The notes: a model not told the origin generated them from the sequence alone. 64,000 nucleotides of DNA from Strigops habroptila (GCF_004027225.2 NC_044297.2:4980047-5044046), one strand, 5' to 3'; shown: positions 34,461 to 45,032, counted from the stretch's first letter. Made by a program: numbers and translations.

Positions 34461-34835
34461 CTCCTCGGCCACCTCCCGAAACGCTGTTGCCGGCCGGTAA
34501 CAACCCGGAGAAGCCCCGCTCCGGTGGGGACCCCCCGGGACCCCCTTCTCCACGCACCGGCGGCGCTCGGTGAGGAGCGGGGAGGGACAAGCTTTAGCCA
34601 CCTCCCCTCCCGCCCGCCCAAGGCAGCGGGAGCCCCCCGGAGCCCGTCCTGCCCCACGGGAGCGGGTTGGGACGGGGGGACCCGCGGGGGGGTTCAGAGC
34701 AGCCGGAACCGGGAGGACAAAAGGAGCGGAAAAAAGCCGTCGGGAAGTGATGCGGTGGTGACGTGTACTGACGTGACGTCACGCCGGCGTTGGGAGTGAC
34801 GTCACCTCCCAACAGCACATGACGTCACCTCGCAA
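34400..34835 (-). promoter_or_regulatory. CpG-island promoter with CRE array
   Basis: A CpG-rich block with three perfect palindromic TGACGTCA CRE/ATF sites at 34774, 34797 and 34820, each 23 bp apart. It lies between the C8orf58 polyadenylation signal and the candidate first exon of the unrecognised minus-strand gene. Known: CREB/ATF family factors bind this octamer. Direction of transcription is inferred from the exons to its left. Confidence 0.6.
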
Positions 34836-34863
34836 AGAGCCGCCTCTTTAGCAGTGAAAAGGT

Positions 34864-34869
34864 TTTATT
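34864..34869 (-). promoter_or_regulatory. C8orf58: C8orf58 polyadenylation signal
   Basis: AATAAA on the minus strand about 150 bp after the C8orf58 stop codon, giving a very short 3'UTR that ends close to the CRE-array promoter. Confidence 0.7.
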
Positions 34870-35019
34870 TGGGTAAAAGGAGGGGTTTGGGGGGGGCACC
34901 GGGCCGGGGACTAGCCCCGGGCGGGAGTGACGTCATGGGGGGGGTGTGACGCAATGGGTGCGGTGCGGGTCCTCCATCCACAGGCAGCAGCAGGACCGGG
35001 ACCCCCCCCGGACCCGGCC

Positions 35020-37940
35020 CTACCTGCAGCGGCCCCCTCGCAGCGAGCGGCGGGTCAGGCGGGTGAGCAGCGCCTTCACCCGGCCCCAGTGCGAGCGCCC
35101 GTCCTGGGGGGGGGGGACACGGGGGTCAGCGGGGGGGAGCACCCATGGGACCCCCGCCCCGTCACCCCACAGCCTCCCCCCTCCCCAGCCATTACCTTGT
35201 CCGGTGCCGGGGCAGCCGCGGTGCTCTCGGCAGGGTCCAGCAGGCTGGGGGAGCTGGCCGAGTACCCCCATGTCCTGCGGCACGGGGCAGCGTCAGGGGC
35301 TGCGAGCGGAGCGGGGGATAAAGCTGATTGGGGGGAGGGGGTCCAACAGGGCATGAACCCACCGCCCCTGTGTCCCACCCTGCTCACCTGGAGCCTGGCT
35401 GTCCGAGCAGGAGCGCGGCCGGAACCGCTCACCCCTCCACACGGCTGGATCCCGACTGTGCTGCAGGTGAGGATCAGCGTGGAAGTGAGCTGAGATACCC
35501 CCGCAAAGCATAGCCCCGGCCCTGCGCGCCGCGCATGCTGCCGGCCCTCACCGTGGCGTCGGGGCGGGCGCGCTGGGTGCCCTCCGCCTGCTGCCGCAGG
35601 AGCCGGTTGTCCTGCTGCAGCTTGGCCAAACGCTCCAGCATCTGACAGACGTGCTCCAGGTACCGCAGCCCCTGTCCTGGCTCAGCCCCTCGGGGGCTGC
35701 CGGGCTCCTGAGCCCCCCTCGGTGCAGCCGCCGCTTCCGCGGCGGGTTCCTCCGGCTCCCGGGGGGGCTTCGTGGCCCCGCGGTGGCATCGCCCCAGCAC
35801 CCGCTGCCTCCTGCTGCGCTGCGCCGCCTGCACCAGCTTCCTGTGGGGCAGGCGGGGGGGCTCCGTGCCCGGCTCCTCCCCGGCGGGGCTCCGCTCCGCT
35901 GGGAACCCATCGAGGGAGAAGCTGCTCTCGGAGCCCACGGGGGTGGACGGCGAGTGCTCGTTGCCGGCCATTTCCACCCCGGAATCCTCCGACTCGCTCT
36001 TGAGGAGCTGCCCGCTGGCCGGAGGGGTGCCGGGGGTCAGGGGATGTGGGGCGGGGGGTCCCCGAGTGCTCATCTCCCCCCGCGGGCTCTCCTGCAGCCG
36101 CCGGTACACGCTGGCCGAGGTGTGAACCACGCAGCTCTCTGCCGCCTCCCAGGGACCATCTGTGGGGCGAGGGAACGCTGTGGAATGGGGGATCCCCGGG
36201 TACGGCCCCACGACCCCTCACAGCCCCACGGCCTGCCCCACAGCGGCTCCAGCCACGCTCCCCAAGCAAATCACAACCCCCTGCCCATGGACTCCTCTCC
36301 AGAGGGTCCCCACAGCCCCTACCCCGGGACAGGGATGCTGATAGGAAGGCAGCATGTTGCTGCTCCCCAAAACACGGCCCCATGCCCGGCCCCCATCTTC
36401 TGCCTGGGGAGCACCCATGATCCTCACGCTGATCACCCAAACCCTGCTCAAACTCGGTACCAGGCACAGCAGGGCCATGGGCTCCATCCTTCCCCCACCA
36501 CAGGACGGCTCCAGGGACCACCAGCTCCTCACGCTTGTCCCCACAGCACGGGGGGCACCAGGGGATGCAGCCCCCAGCACCTTGCAGCACATCAACAGGG
36601 ATCTCGGCCCTCCTTGCATGGACACTCGCCTCCAACCCGGCCAAACCGCAGCAGAAAGGGCTCATAGAGGTGGGGAGCGAAGCTTTGGCACCTCCAGGGC
36701 ACCCAAACAGAGGGTGCAGAGCTGTCCCCCCCGGACCCTCCATGCACTCACAGCAGCTGAACCTCCTCTTCCAGATGGTGCGGGAGCCACCCCACATCCC
36801 GAGAGCCGGAGCCGAGTGCCAGGCGCGCTTCCCGGCGCTCCCTTTTATAACCACCCCAGCCGGAGACAGGCCCTGGATCCAGAGGCACCTCATTACAGGA
36901 CTGGTTCCCAACTGGTTCCTTGCAGGCTTTGGGATCGGCGATACTGGCTGAGCCGGTGGTTAAGGGCTCCCTTCCCACCCCACTGGGTTGTTTGGGCACC
37001 GGGAAGCAGACACCCGGATGCACCAGGAAACCCTGCTCTGGGCTTGGGGTGCATTTGATCCCAAATTCCTACCAAACCGCTTGACCCAGGGGCTGGAGCC
37101 ACCCACCGTGCACCCGCCATGGGGACGGAACTGGGATGCTGCGGAGGGACAATCCCAGTGTTGAGTGGCATGAATTCCAGCAATGCCGTGGGCCAGCAGC
37201 TCCCACACGCCGAGCTCCCATGGGCTGTGCCGGGTGGCACCACGTGCCATGGGGCTGCTTCCCACCCCAGGCACCCCATCGCCACCGGCAAGGGGCACAG
37301 GGGGTTCCCATCACTGTCAGAGCTCAAAGCCACTCTGGGGGTCCCCCCCAAGTCCTCAGACCCCCAGGGTTAGGTGCTGGGGAGGGGGGTGTCTCAGCAT
37401 GGTGCAAGCTGAGGGCACACAGGGATGTGCCATGGGTTTGTGGGACCCCCGCAGGGACCCCAGTGCAGGCACAGACCCATCAGCCCAAACACTGGAAGGT
37501 AAAACCAGGTTTGAATTCCCAGCACCCTGGGCCCTTCCCAGCAAGGGAACAGAAATCAGAGGTCTAGAGACCCCTAAAGACCCCTTTCAGCAGAAACAGC
37601 ATGAATTGGGGGTGCCACAGGCCCCCTTCAGCACAAACATTATGAACTGGGGGTGCCAGGGGCCCCTTTCAGCACAAACACCATGAACTGGGAGTGCCAC
37701 GGGCCCCCTTCAGCAGAAACACCATGAATTGAGGGAGCCAGGGACACCCAGGCCCCCCTTCCAACTCAAATACTCCAGACCAGGGACCCCTGAGCATGAG
37801 CTTCTCAGGTTGGTGGACCCCCCCATTCCACCGCAGACCCCAGGGACCCCCCCAAGATGCGCGGGGATCCCCAATACCCCGGGGGCCACCGACTCACCAC
37901 GGAGCGGCTCCACGCTGAAGGCTCCGCGGCGGCGGAGCAT
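35020..37940 (-). CDS. C8orf58: C8orf58-like protein, complete
   Basis: Coding exons on the minus strand: 37940-37898 (MLRRRGAFSVEPLR), 36159-35552, 35460-35388, 35299-35196, 35103-35020 (stop TAG). They total 912 nt, 303 residues, with phases agreeing at all junctions. Seen: conserved-looking core LKSESEDSGVEM and STPVGSESSFSLD, a basic stretch RKLVQAAQRSRRQRVLG, a predicted coiled coil YLEHVCQMLERLAKLQQDN (leucine/glutamine spacing), TWGYSASSPSLLDPAE, and a basic C-terminus WGRVKALLTRLTRRSLRGG. The start MLRRR.AF.VEPL and the SEDSGVE core fit the human C8orf58 family, a vertebrate protein of unknown function. Its place between PDLIM2 and BIN3 agrees with human synteny. An alternative first exon at 36797 is listed separately. 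A GTGAGC/AG pair 34 bp apart inside the 73-nt exon is too short to be an intron. Confidence 0.85.
36752..36797 (-). CDS. C8orf58: Alternative first coding exon of C8orf58
   Basis: ATG at 36797 opens MWGGSRTIWKRRFSC and reaches a GTGAGT donor at 36751-36746 after 46 nt. It therefore leaves one overhanging base, the same phase as the CpG-island first exon, and joins the 36159 acceptor in frame. No usable 3' splice site precedes it. A TATAAAA box lies 46 bp upstream of the ATG. I infer a second promoter producing a different N-terminus. Confidence 0.5.
36843..36849 (-). promoter_or_regulatory. C8orf58: TATA box of internal C8orf58 promoter
   Basis: Perfect TATAAAA on the minus strand inside C8orf58 intron 1, with a GGGAGCGCC context after it. 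A start site about 25-30 bp downstream would leave a leader of roughly 20 nt before the ATG at 36797. Confidence 0.5.
37584..37750. repeat. Minisatellite, 41 bp x 4
   Basis: Unit contains CTTCAGCACAAACACCATGA and GGGGGTGCCA; in C8orf58 intron 1. Confidence 0.9.
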
Positions 37941-38130
37941 CCCGGGGCAGGGGGAGCCGAGAACGGGGCAGGACGCACCGGGAGGACCGGGCAGGGAGGA
38001 CGGGACGGGACGGCCCCGCTGCTCCTGCGCCGCTTTATGGGGCAGGGCCCTGGGCGGGGCAGGGCGGGGGGGGCCGCCCCCTGCCCGGGCAGCACCTTTG
38101 CCCTCGGCCCCATTCCATGGTTCTAAAAGC
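37850..38130 (-). promoter_or_regulatory. C8orf58: CpG-island promoter of C8orf58
   Basis: Dense CpG and GC boxes (GGGCGGGGC-type) around and upstream of the ATG at 37940. No TATA box. The upstream gap to the PDLIM2 polyadenylation signal is about 0.7 kb. Confidence 0.6.
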
Positions 38131-38784
38131 CACCGCATCCGGATAGCGCTGAGCGCCGCAGGAGCCTGCGCGGGGCCCGGCAGGGGAGGGACCCCCGGCC
38201 AGTGCATGGGCAGCCCCCCGGTATCTGCCAGCAAAGGGCTGTGGGCATTCAGTGACCCCACGGTGTGAGCCTGGGGGTACACGAGGGGCTGCAGCACACC
38301 CTAAGCACAGGTCGGGCACCAGGGCTGGGCTGTCCCCGCTGCCCCTGGGATGTGGGACATGGGATGTGGGAGGTGGGACGTGGGAAGGGGACGGAGCTCT
38401 TCTAATCTCGGCCGGGAGCTGCTGATAGCGGCGATCCCCGGATACCAGCAGAGCCCATCCCCGTGCAAACAGGCACGGAGGGAGGAGAGCAGCGATAAGA
38501 GCCCACCTGAGCCCTGCAGGACAAAGGGTCCGGCCAACAGCCCGCAATAAACCCCGACACCTCCCACGGCGCCCCCAGCCCTGGGGCAGGGGGTTTGCAC
38601 CAGCTCCCCACTGCTGCTATGGGTGCAGGCAGGAGGGGTTTGGGGTCTTTGCCTGCTTCCCCCCCACCAGCCCTGTGGTCCCAGCCCTGGGAGGGTGCAG
38701 GACGCTGCTGCACCCGCACCCTGCCCTACACAGACCAGACACGAGAGTGGAGCAAATATATATTATATTTATATAGAGATCTGG

Positions 38785-38790
38785 TTTAAT
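38785..38790 (-). promoter_or_regulatory. PDLIM2: PDLIM2 polyadenylation signal (ATTAAA)
   Basis: ATTAAA on the minus strand about 340 bp beyond the PDLIM2 stop, next to an AT-rich patch. No AATAAA occurs between the stop and this point. Confidence 0.6.
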
Positions 38791-39131
38791 AGCTCGGAGA
38801 AGCCCTTTGCAGTCAGTGCATGAAGCGGTGCCAGCCCCCTCTCCGGTACCTAAGTGCTCAAGCATCCCTGTGTGCCCCCCTTTATGCCCCTGCTGTGCCC
38901 CTGGGGCACATACAGCTGCTGCAACCCAGGCTGAGAACTAACCCAAGCTCATCACACACACACTGACACAGCAAGGGCAAAGGGGGGGCAGCTGCAGTTC
39001 ACACCCCCACCACCAGCCCCAACCCAAACCCCCTTCCGGACCCCAACCCTACCAAAGCAATGGGATTGTTGGGGTGCCCCAGGGGATGAGGGGGTGCAGC
39101 GGGGAGCTCCCCATAGCCCCGTGCCTGGGGC

Positions 39132-42100
39132 TCAGGAGTGGGGGGACACCGGGGGGACGCTGGTGCCCCCGGGGGGGCCCTGGTAGCGCAGCTTGGCGTG
39201 TTTCTCACAGTAGAGCTCGTCCCCCGCCCAGAAGTGTCCCCGCATCTTCAAGTTGAGGCCGCAGTCGGCGCAGGCGTAGCAGGATGGGTGCCGGTACCGC
39301 CCGTCCTGGATCCGCACCGCCTGTGTCCTGCGGGACATGGGCGCATCACTGGGTGTCCCCCGGCCCGGGACCAGCCTGCGCGGGGCAGACCCTGCGCAGG
39401 GACCCCCCGCCCGGCCCCACTCACGCGATGCTGCTGCCGCACTTCTCACAGACGTGCAGCTTCTGGAGCCCGGCCACGGGTTTGCGGGCGCTGGGCGAGA
39501 GACGGCTCGGGAAGGGCGCTGCGGGGCTGGCTGCGGGGACATGAGGCCGTCAGCGCCCCGCCGCCCCGCACCCCCAGAGCCCGCTGAACCCCCCTCACCT
39601 CCAGCCTCGTCCTCCAGCGCCTCCTGCAGCAGGCGGAAGGTGCTGGACTGCCGCGGAGCCGCCCGCAGCTCCCGGTTCTCCTGCAGCATCTTGTAGACCT
39701 CGGAATCCTCCTCCAAGCGCCGCATGGCCGGCTCCGAGCCCGGGCTGCGGGAACGGCACCCCGGGAGGGGGGGGTTCCCAGCACCCCAACGCTTGGGTCC
39801 ATAGGGCTGCACCCAAGCCACCCTCTACCTGCTCCTCCACCCTGGGGAGCTGCCCCAGCCTGCCCCGTCCCTCCCACAGCCCGACCTGCATCGCAGGTGG
39901 GTTAACTCTTTGCATGGGCTCCCTCGGCAAGGCAGCACCCACGGGTGCTGAGCCATCACATTGTGATGGGTGCATGGGGCTGGGGTTTCACTGTGTCTAT
40001 GTGCCCCGAGCCCGCTCCATACCTGCTGCAGGGGTTGGGAGAGGATGAAGAGCTGCGCCGCTCTCTGAGGGTCTCCCAGGGGTTCGGGGGTGCCCCGAGC
40101 CCCGGTGAGGGTGGGCGGGGGGGTGGAGGCAGCGCAGACCCCGAGGAGCTGTTCAAGCTTCCTCGCTCCTGGCAGGGGGAGAAGAAGAGGTGCTGGGTGA
40201 GGTGCTGGGTGAGGTGCTGGGTGCCCGGGGGGTGCGGGTGCTGCAGCAGCCCCCCAGCATTGCCTGACTCAGGGGTGTGTGTGGCATCTCCCAGCAGCTC
40301 TTCCCAGACACCCTGGGGACACCCAGACCTGGCCCAAGGGCTTCTTCCAAGCCCTGGTCCTCAAAGGGATGGTGGTCCCCAGGAGGGATGCAGGGATGCT
40401 CCATGGCTCGGCATGGGACAGGACAAGGGGAATGGCTTTAACCTGCCAGAGGGGAGATTGAGATGAGCTCTGAGGCAGAAGCTCTTCCCTGTGAGGGTGC
40501 TGAGGCGCTGGCACAGGGTGCCCAGAGAAGCTGTGGCTGCCCCATCCCTGGCAGTGTTCAAGGCCAGGTTGGACACAGGGGCTTGGAGCAACCTGCTCTA
40601 GTGGAAGGTGTCTCTGCCCAGGGCAGGAGTTGGAGCTGGAGGAGCTTTAAGGTCCCTTCCAACCAAACCAGTCTGTGACTCAAAATCCCTCTGCTCCCAC
40701 CCTGGTAACCCTGCGCCTGCGTCCATCCCCTCCCCGCATCTGCTCCTGCTCAGCGGCCCTGCGAGGCAGGAAAGGCGAAGCCCGGATAAGTGGAAGCCAA
40801 TGATCCCGGGAGCAGCCGCCATCAGATGCAAACCCCAGCAGGAGCCCGGGATGAGGATGAGGAACCCTGTGCCCAGACCCTGCAGAGGAGCAGAGGGGCA
40901 GCTCCGGGGTTCTGTGGGTCACAGGCAAGCAAAAGACAAGCTAAACTTAGGCACGGGTGGAGCTGGGTGCTTTGGCTTCATCCCCACCAGCACCCGGTGC
41001 CAGCCCACACTGGCATGTGGCAAAAAGCGTGGTCCAAGGGCAGCCCTTCCCCTCGCTGCCCCTTTGGGCAGGGGTCCGGGCACGGCCCCCCCACAGCCCC
41101 ATGGCGGGGGGCTCTGGGGCAGGGAGGGACCCCTCTGCGGCCCGCACCAAAGCAAATACGGATGTGGGGAGGGAGGAGGGAGCGTGCAGCCAGAGGAGCC
41201 AAGGGGCAGCAGGGCCATGGCCAAAGGCAGCCGGGATGGGCCGCGCTCGGGGCCACGGCGCTTCCCAATTTGGGCTTGGAAAACAAGAAAAGAGAAAGCG
41301 TGGAATGAAGGAGGGGAGGGAGAGGCCGAGCCCGGAGCCAGCGGCTGCCCCACGGGGCACCGCAGCCGCCCGAAACCGCGGCGGGGAGGGACGGGGCGAC
41401 CGCGGGCATCCCGGGACCGGTCCAGGCGGCGAGGGAAGCATCCCGGCCCCCCGGGCACCGCGGGCACCCCGCCGCGGCCAGGTCCCTGCCCTGCAACACC
41501 CAGTCCCGGGGCTGCGGCACCGGGACTGCGCCTCCCCGAACTGGTTCGGGCTCCCCAGGCCGGCGCCGCTGCCAAGAGGTGCTGGGTAGGAGCGAGGAAA
41601 ACAGCCCAGGGAGGGAGCTGGTGCCCGTGGGGCGCTGCCAGCGCGGCGGGGAGGCACCGGCGGCACCGCGGCACGACGCCGGCCCCGGGGCAGAGCGGGC
41701 TGGGACGTGGCGCTGCGCTGGGGATGCAGCTGGGCTGCAAACAGGGATGGTTTCGGGGTGCAAAGGGGGAGGGGTTTGGGCTGCAAACGAATGGTTTCAA
41801 GGTGCAATGTCTGGGGTTGCAAAGGGTGATGCTGTGGGGCTGCAAAAGGCAATGGTTTGGGGTTGTAATGGGTGATGGTTTTAGGGTGCAAAGGGTGATG
41901 GTTTGAGATCACAAAGGTGACAGTGCACAGATGCCCCCCAGCAGCCCTGCCTGGCCCCACAGAGCCCCCAGCTCCTGCTCACCTGGCAGAGGCTGGGACA
42001 GACGATCTCCTCCATGAGCTGTGAGCTGTGGGGAGAGGATGGAGCCATCAGGAGATCCCTGTCCCTGCCCAGACCCTGCCCACCCCGTCCAGCCTTACCT

Positions 42101-43353
42101 GCTGCTGCTGGGCAGGGGGCTGCGGGATGCTGGGCTGGAGCATCTCCGGGCACCCCGACTCTCTTCCTGCATCCACAGCACATCCTGGGGATGGGAGGGA
42201 GATGCCAGCAGCTGAAATCAGCCCCGGATGAGGGTCCAGGGCACAGGGGGCTGCCCGGGGCTCACCTGGAAGCGAGTGGCCAGCCTCTCTGGTGAGGTGT
42301 CCCCGTTGGTGTGGCTGGGAGGTGGCACCGGGGATCTGGAGACCAAGGGAGAGTGGTGGGTCCTGCACCCAGGAGCCCACAGCCCCCATGCACCCACAGC
42401 TTGGCCGTTCTGTCCCTGCCCATTGGCAGGGGGTTGGATGAGCTTTAAGGTCTCTTCCAACACAAACCAGCCTGTGATTCCCCTGCAGCACCCCCAGGTC
42501 CCCTGCTGGGACCAGTTGGCCGGGTAACGGCTGCCAGCGCTGCCTGATCCTTAATTACAGACCCGGGACAGGCTCCCATGGGAACAGCAGAGCCCCGGGA
42601 GCCGCTCAAGGGGAAAACAACCGGCCCAGCCGTGGTTGGGGACCCCCAGCGCAGCACCCACCTCTCCACCTGCAGCCAGAGCTGCCCAGGGCTCTGCTTG
42701 ATCTTATTCTGCGCCTCCACGTTGAGCATCTTGGCTGCGCTCTCCCCGTTGATGGTGATGATGATGTCCCCGGGACGCAGGTCACCCGTGGCCGCCTTCC
42801 CGTGCTCTGTCACCTCCATGGGACATGGGGACAGCCCCGGTGTTATCCTGGAGGTGCTGGGCGAAGCGAGCCCCCCCCCAGCCACCCCTTAGACCCACAC
42901 ATGCATCGTGCAACCCTCATGCGTCACCGTGCCCAAGCACACAGATGGGCACAGCCAGCTCCGTGTTGGTCCCCAAATCCAGGATGCTCCCATTGGGGTC
43001 CCTGTGGCCCTGCCAAAACTGTGCCAGACCCAAGGGGGGGCCACGGTGGCTGGAAACATGACACAGCCCTGCCCAGCTCAATGAACCCATTCCCACCATC
43101 ACCCATTCCCACGGAGCGGGATCCCTCAAGGACACTAAACAGGATCCACTCCATCGAGCAGGATCCCTCAAGGACACTAAACAGGATCCGCTCCCGGAGC
43201 AGCCCCGGCACAGAGCCCGCCCCGACATCCCTCCCCAGGGCACATGTGGGATGTTCCTACCTTGGAGACAGTGATGGGCTTCCCAAAGTCTCTTCCCCCC
43301 GTGATGCGGAAGCCCCACGGGGCTGGACCGGGCAGGGTGACGGTCACGGGCAT
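39132..43353 (-). CDS. PDLIM2: PDLIM2, PDZ and LIM domain protein 2 (mystique), complete
   Basis: Nine coding exons: 43353-43261, 42813-42662, 42335-42266, 42166-42099, 42025-41983, 40168-40023, 39744-39599, 39530-39425, 39327-39132 (stop TGA). They total 1020 nt, 339 residues (human about 352). PDZ domain at residues 1-82 opens [20 protein letters not shown] (carboxylate-binding PWGF loop) and has [16 protein letters not shown]. The middle holds [15 protein letters not shown], a Ser/Pro-rich linker and [20 protein letters not shown]. The single LIM domain (about 266-325) opens [11 protein letters not shown] and has [21 protein letters not shown] and [10 protein letters not shown], so the zinc ligands are present. 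Known: binds alpha-actinin/actin through PDZ and promotes nuclear degradation of p65 and STAT4 as a LIM-type ubiquitin ligase. The gene is intact; CR1 pieces lie in two introns. Confidence 0.95.
40188..40226. repeat. Tandem repeat, 12 bp x 3
   Basis: GGTGCTGGGTGA repeated just upstream (minus sense) of a PDLIM2 exon acceptor. Confidence 0.75.
40415..40681 (+). mobile_element. CR1: CR1 LINE fragment
   Basis: GGACAGGACAAGGGGAATGG to CCAACCAAACCAGTCTGTGA, inside PDLIM2, antisense to the gene. Confidence 0.9.
41225..41720. other. CpG island inside a PDLIM2 intron
   Basis: CpG-dense, GC-box-rich stretch in the 1.8-kb intron between exons 42025-41983 and 40168-40023. A long plus-strand frame and two minus-strand frames cross it but have no splice or homology support. 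It could be an internal promoter. Confidence 0.45.
41728..41927. repeat. Degenerate minisatellite, about 28-33 bp x 6
   Basis: Units of GGGGTTGCAAAGGGTGATGG type, variably mutated. Confidence 0.8.
42411..42480 (+). mobile_element. CR1: CR1 LINE 3' tail
   Basis: TGTCCCTGCCCATTGG to CCAGCCTGTGATTC, in the PDLIM2 intron after the PDZ exons. Confidence 0.8.
43114..43194. repeat. Tandem duplication, about 42 bp x 2
   Basis: Two copies of GGATCCCTCAAGGACACTAA followed by ACAGGATCC, in the intron between the PDZ exons of PDLIM2. Confidence 0.9.
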
Positions 43354-44259
43354 GGCAGCGGGTGGATGGGCAGGGACTGCAGGGTCAGGACACCCTGGGT
43401 GCCGAGGGGGTGCGGCAGACCCTGCACCCTGCACGGGGATGATGGAGACCAAGAGCGCCTTCCTTCCGGGGAGGGGACCCACGTCCTCGCGCTGTCACAG
43501 GGTGCTGGCAGCTTCCTCTTGCTGCCCCAGTGTCCCCAGCCAAGGCTGTTGGTGGCTTCCTCCCCTTCCAGCCCTCCCCTGGGACCGAGGGGTGCCAGGC
43601 GGCGGCTATGGAGGATGGAGCAGCCGCAGTCACCCGGGGCCTTGGGCACGGCAGGAAATCGGTGCTGCTTTGGCCACGGCAAGGCCAAACCAGTGGGGTC
43701 TGAGGGGAGGATGTGGCTGGCGAGGGAGGATCCTGCTGCTCACAAGGGCTGCAAGAATCACCCCCCAGCCCTTCGTCCTGCAGCAAACTCACACTGGTAA
43801 AGGATGCTGAGCATCCCCTGGGAACAGCACGGGGTCCCCAGCAGCCCTTGGCTTCGGTGGTATCGATGGGAATGGGCAGCCCCATACACTAAATATCAGC
43901 TCTGGCATCCCTGGTCCCCTCAAGACCCATCCCATCCCAACCCCACCAGCACAGCCACAGGGTGGCCGCAGGAGTTGGATACCCCATTTGCATCCAGGCA
44001 CCCCATCCTCATCCAGGCACCCCATCCACATCCCAGCACCCCGTCCACATCCGCAACCGCCGGGGAAAGCATTTTTAGCATCCCAAGTGCACAAAGAGGG
44101 GTTTCAGAGGCTGCCACGAAGAATTTCCTGGGCTGGGCTTTGCAGTGCCGGGAGGAAACCCCAAACCCGCTCCCCGTGCCCAGCCCCGCTCAGCATCCCT
44201 GGGCACCGAGTCTGACACCCCAGGGACCCCAACACCCGGCTTCGCACCCCCCGACAGTT

Positions 44260-44325
44260 CTGCACCCCTCGTCCTGCACCCCTCGTCCTGCACCCCTCGT
44301 CCTGCACCCCTTGTCCTGCACCCCA
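44260..44325. repeat. Tandem repeat, 14 bp x 4
   Basis: CTGCACCCCTCGTC unit, beside the PDLIM2 CpG island. Confidence 0.9.
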
Positions 44326-44379
44326 CCTCCAGCCCCTGCTCCATCCGTCTCCACACCCCGGGCACAGCGATGCCTTTGT

Positions 44380-44780
44380 GGCTGCGGTGCTTGGCACGCT
44401 CCGGGGCTGCCGGCGGCTGCCAGGCGCTGCCGGGGCCGTGGGGATAGCCCGGGCACACGCTCGGGACACCGGCTGCCCGCACCCCCGTCCCCCGCCCGTC
44501 GGAGCAGCGCCCCCGAGACCCGCATCCCCCAGGGACCGGCCCCGCCCGCCGCCGAGCCCCGTCCCCCCGCAGCACTCACCGAGCCGGCGGCCCCGTGGGG
44601 CGGCGGAACCGAGCGCGGCCCCACTGCAGCGGCGCCTCCCCCTCGGAAGGGGCCGGCGGAGCCCGACGGGGCCGGGCCGGGCCGGGCGGCAGCTCGGCAG
44701 CGCCGTCTACGGGCACGGCCGCCCCGACGGGGCGCACGGACCGGCCCACGGGTCCCACATGTCCGGATGCAGCCCCATAT
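44380..44780 (-). promoter_or_regulatory. PDLIM2: PDLIM2 CpG-island promoter and 5'UTR exon
   Basis: CpG-dense block. On the minus strand a GTGAGT donor follows position 44580, fitting an untranslated first exon that splices to the PDZ exon ending at 43353. No TATA box. Transcription start not determined. Confidence 0.6.
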
Positions 44781-45032
44781 GCACCACCGCAGACCCCTAC
44801 ATGCACCGTTGAAGCCCCCCACATGCGCCGCTGCAGCCCTACATAACCCTGCCCAGTGCTGTGTGCCCACAGCATCACCTCCACACAGCATCACAACCCC
44901 ATGGGGGGCCACGACACCCCCAACATGCAGCCCCACTGCTCCATGCAGCTTCCTGTGGGATCCTGCCGCACATCTCCCATGGGCACTGTCCCATCCTGTC
45001 CCCACCAGGCTGAGCCTTGGGCTGAGCTGAGC

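Noticed and set aside
35399-35432. 34-bp intron inside the C8orf58 73-nt exon (GTGAGC...ACAG)
   Set aside because: Far below the minimum vertebrate intron size, and reading straight through keeps the frame (RGERFRPRSCSDSQAP).
35651-36911. 338-aa plus-strand and 409-aa minus-strand ORFs over C8orf58
   Set aside because: Shadows of the 608-nt C8orf58 exon in other frames; only the frame containing SEDSGVEM and the coiled coil splices correctly.
40608-41906. 432-residue plus-strand ORF
   Set aside because: Runs through a CR1 end, an intronic CpG island and a minisatellite antisense to PDLIM2; an artefact of GC-rich, stop-poor sequence.
42802-43800. 332-residue plus-strand ORF
   Set aside because: Antisense to the PDZ exons of PDLIM2 and crosses a 42-bp duplication; no splice sites or domains.
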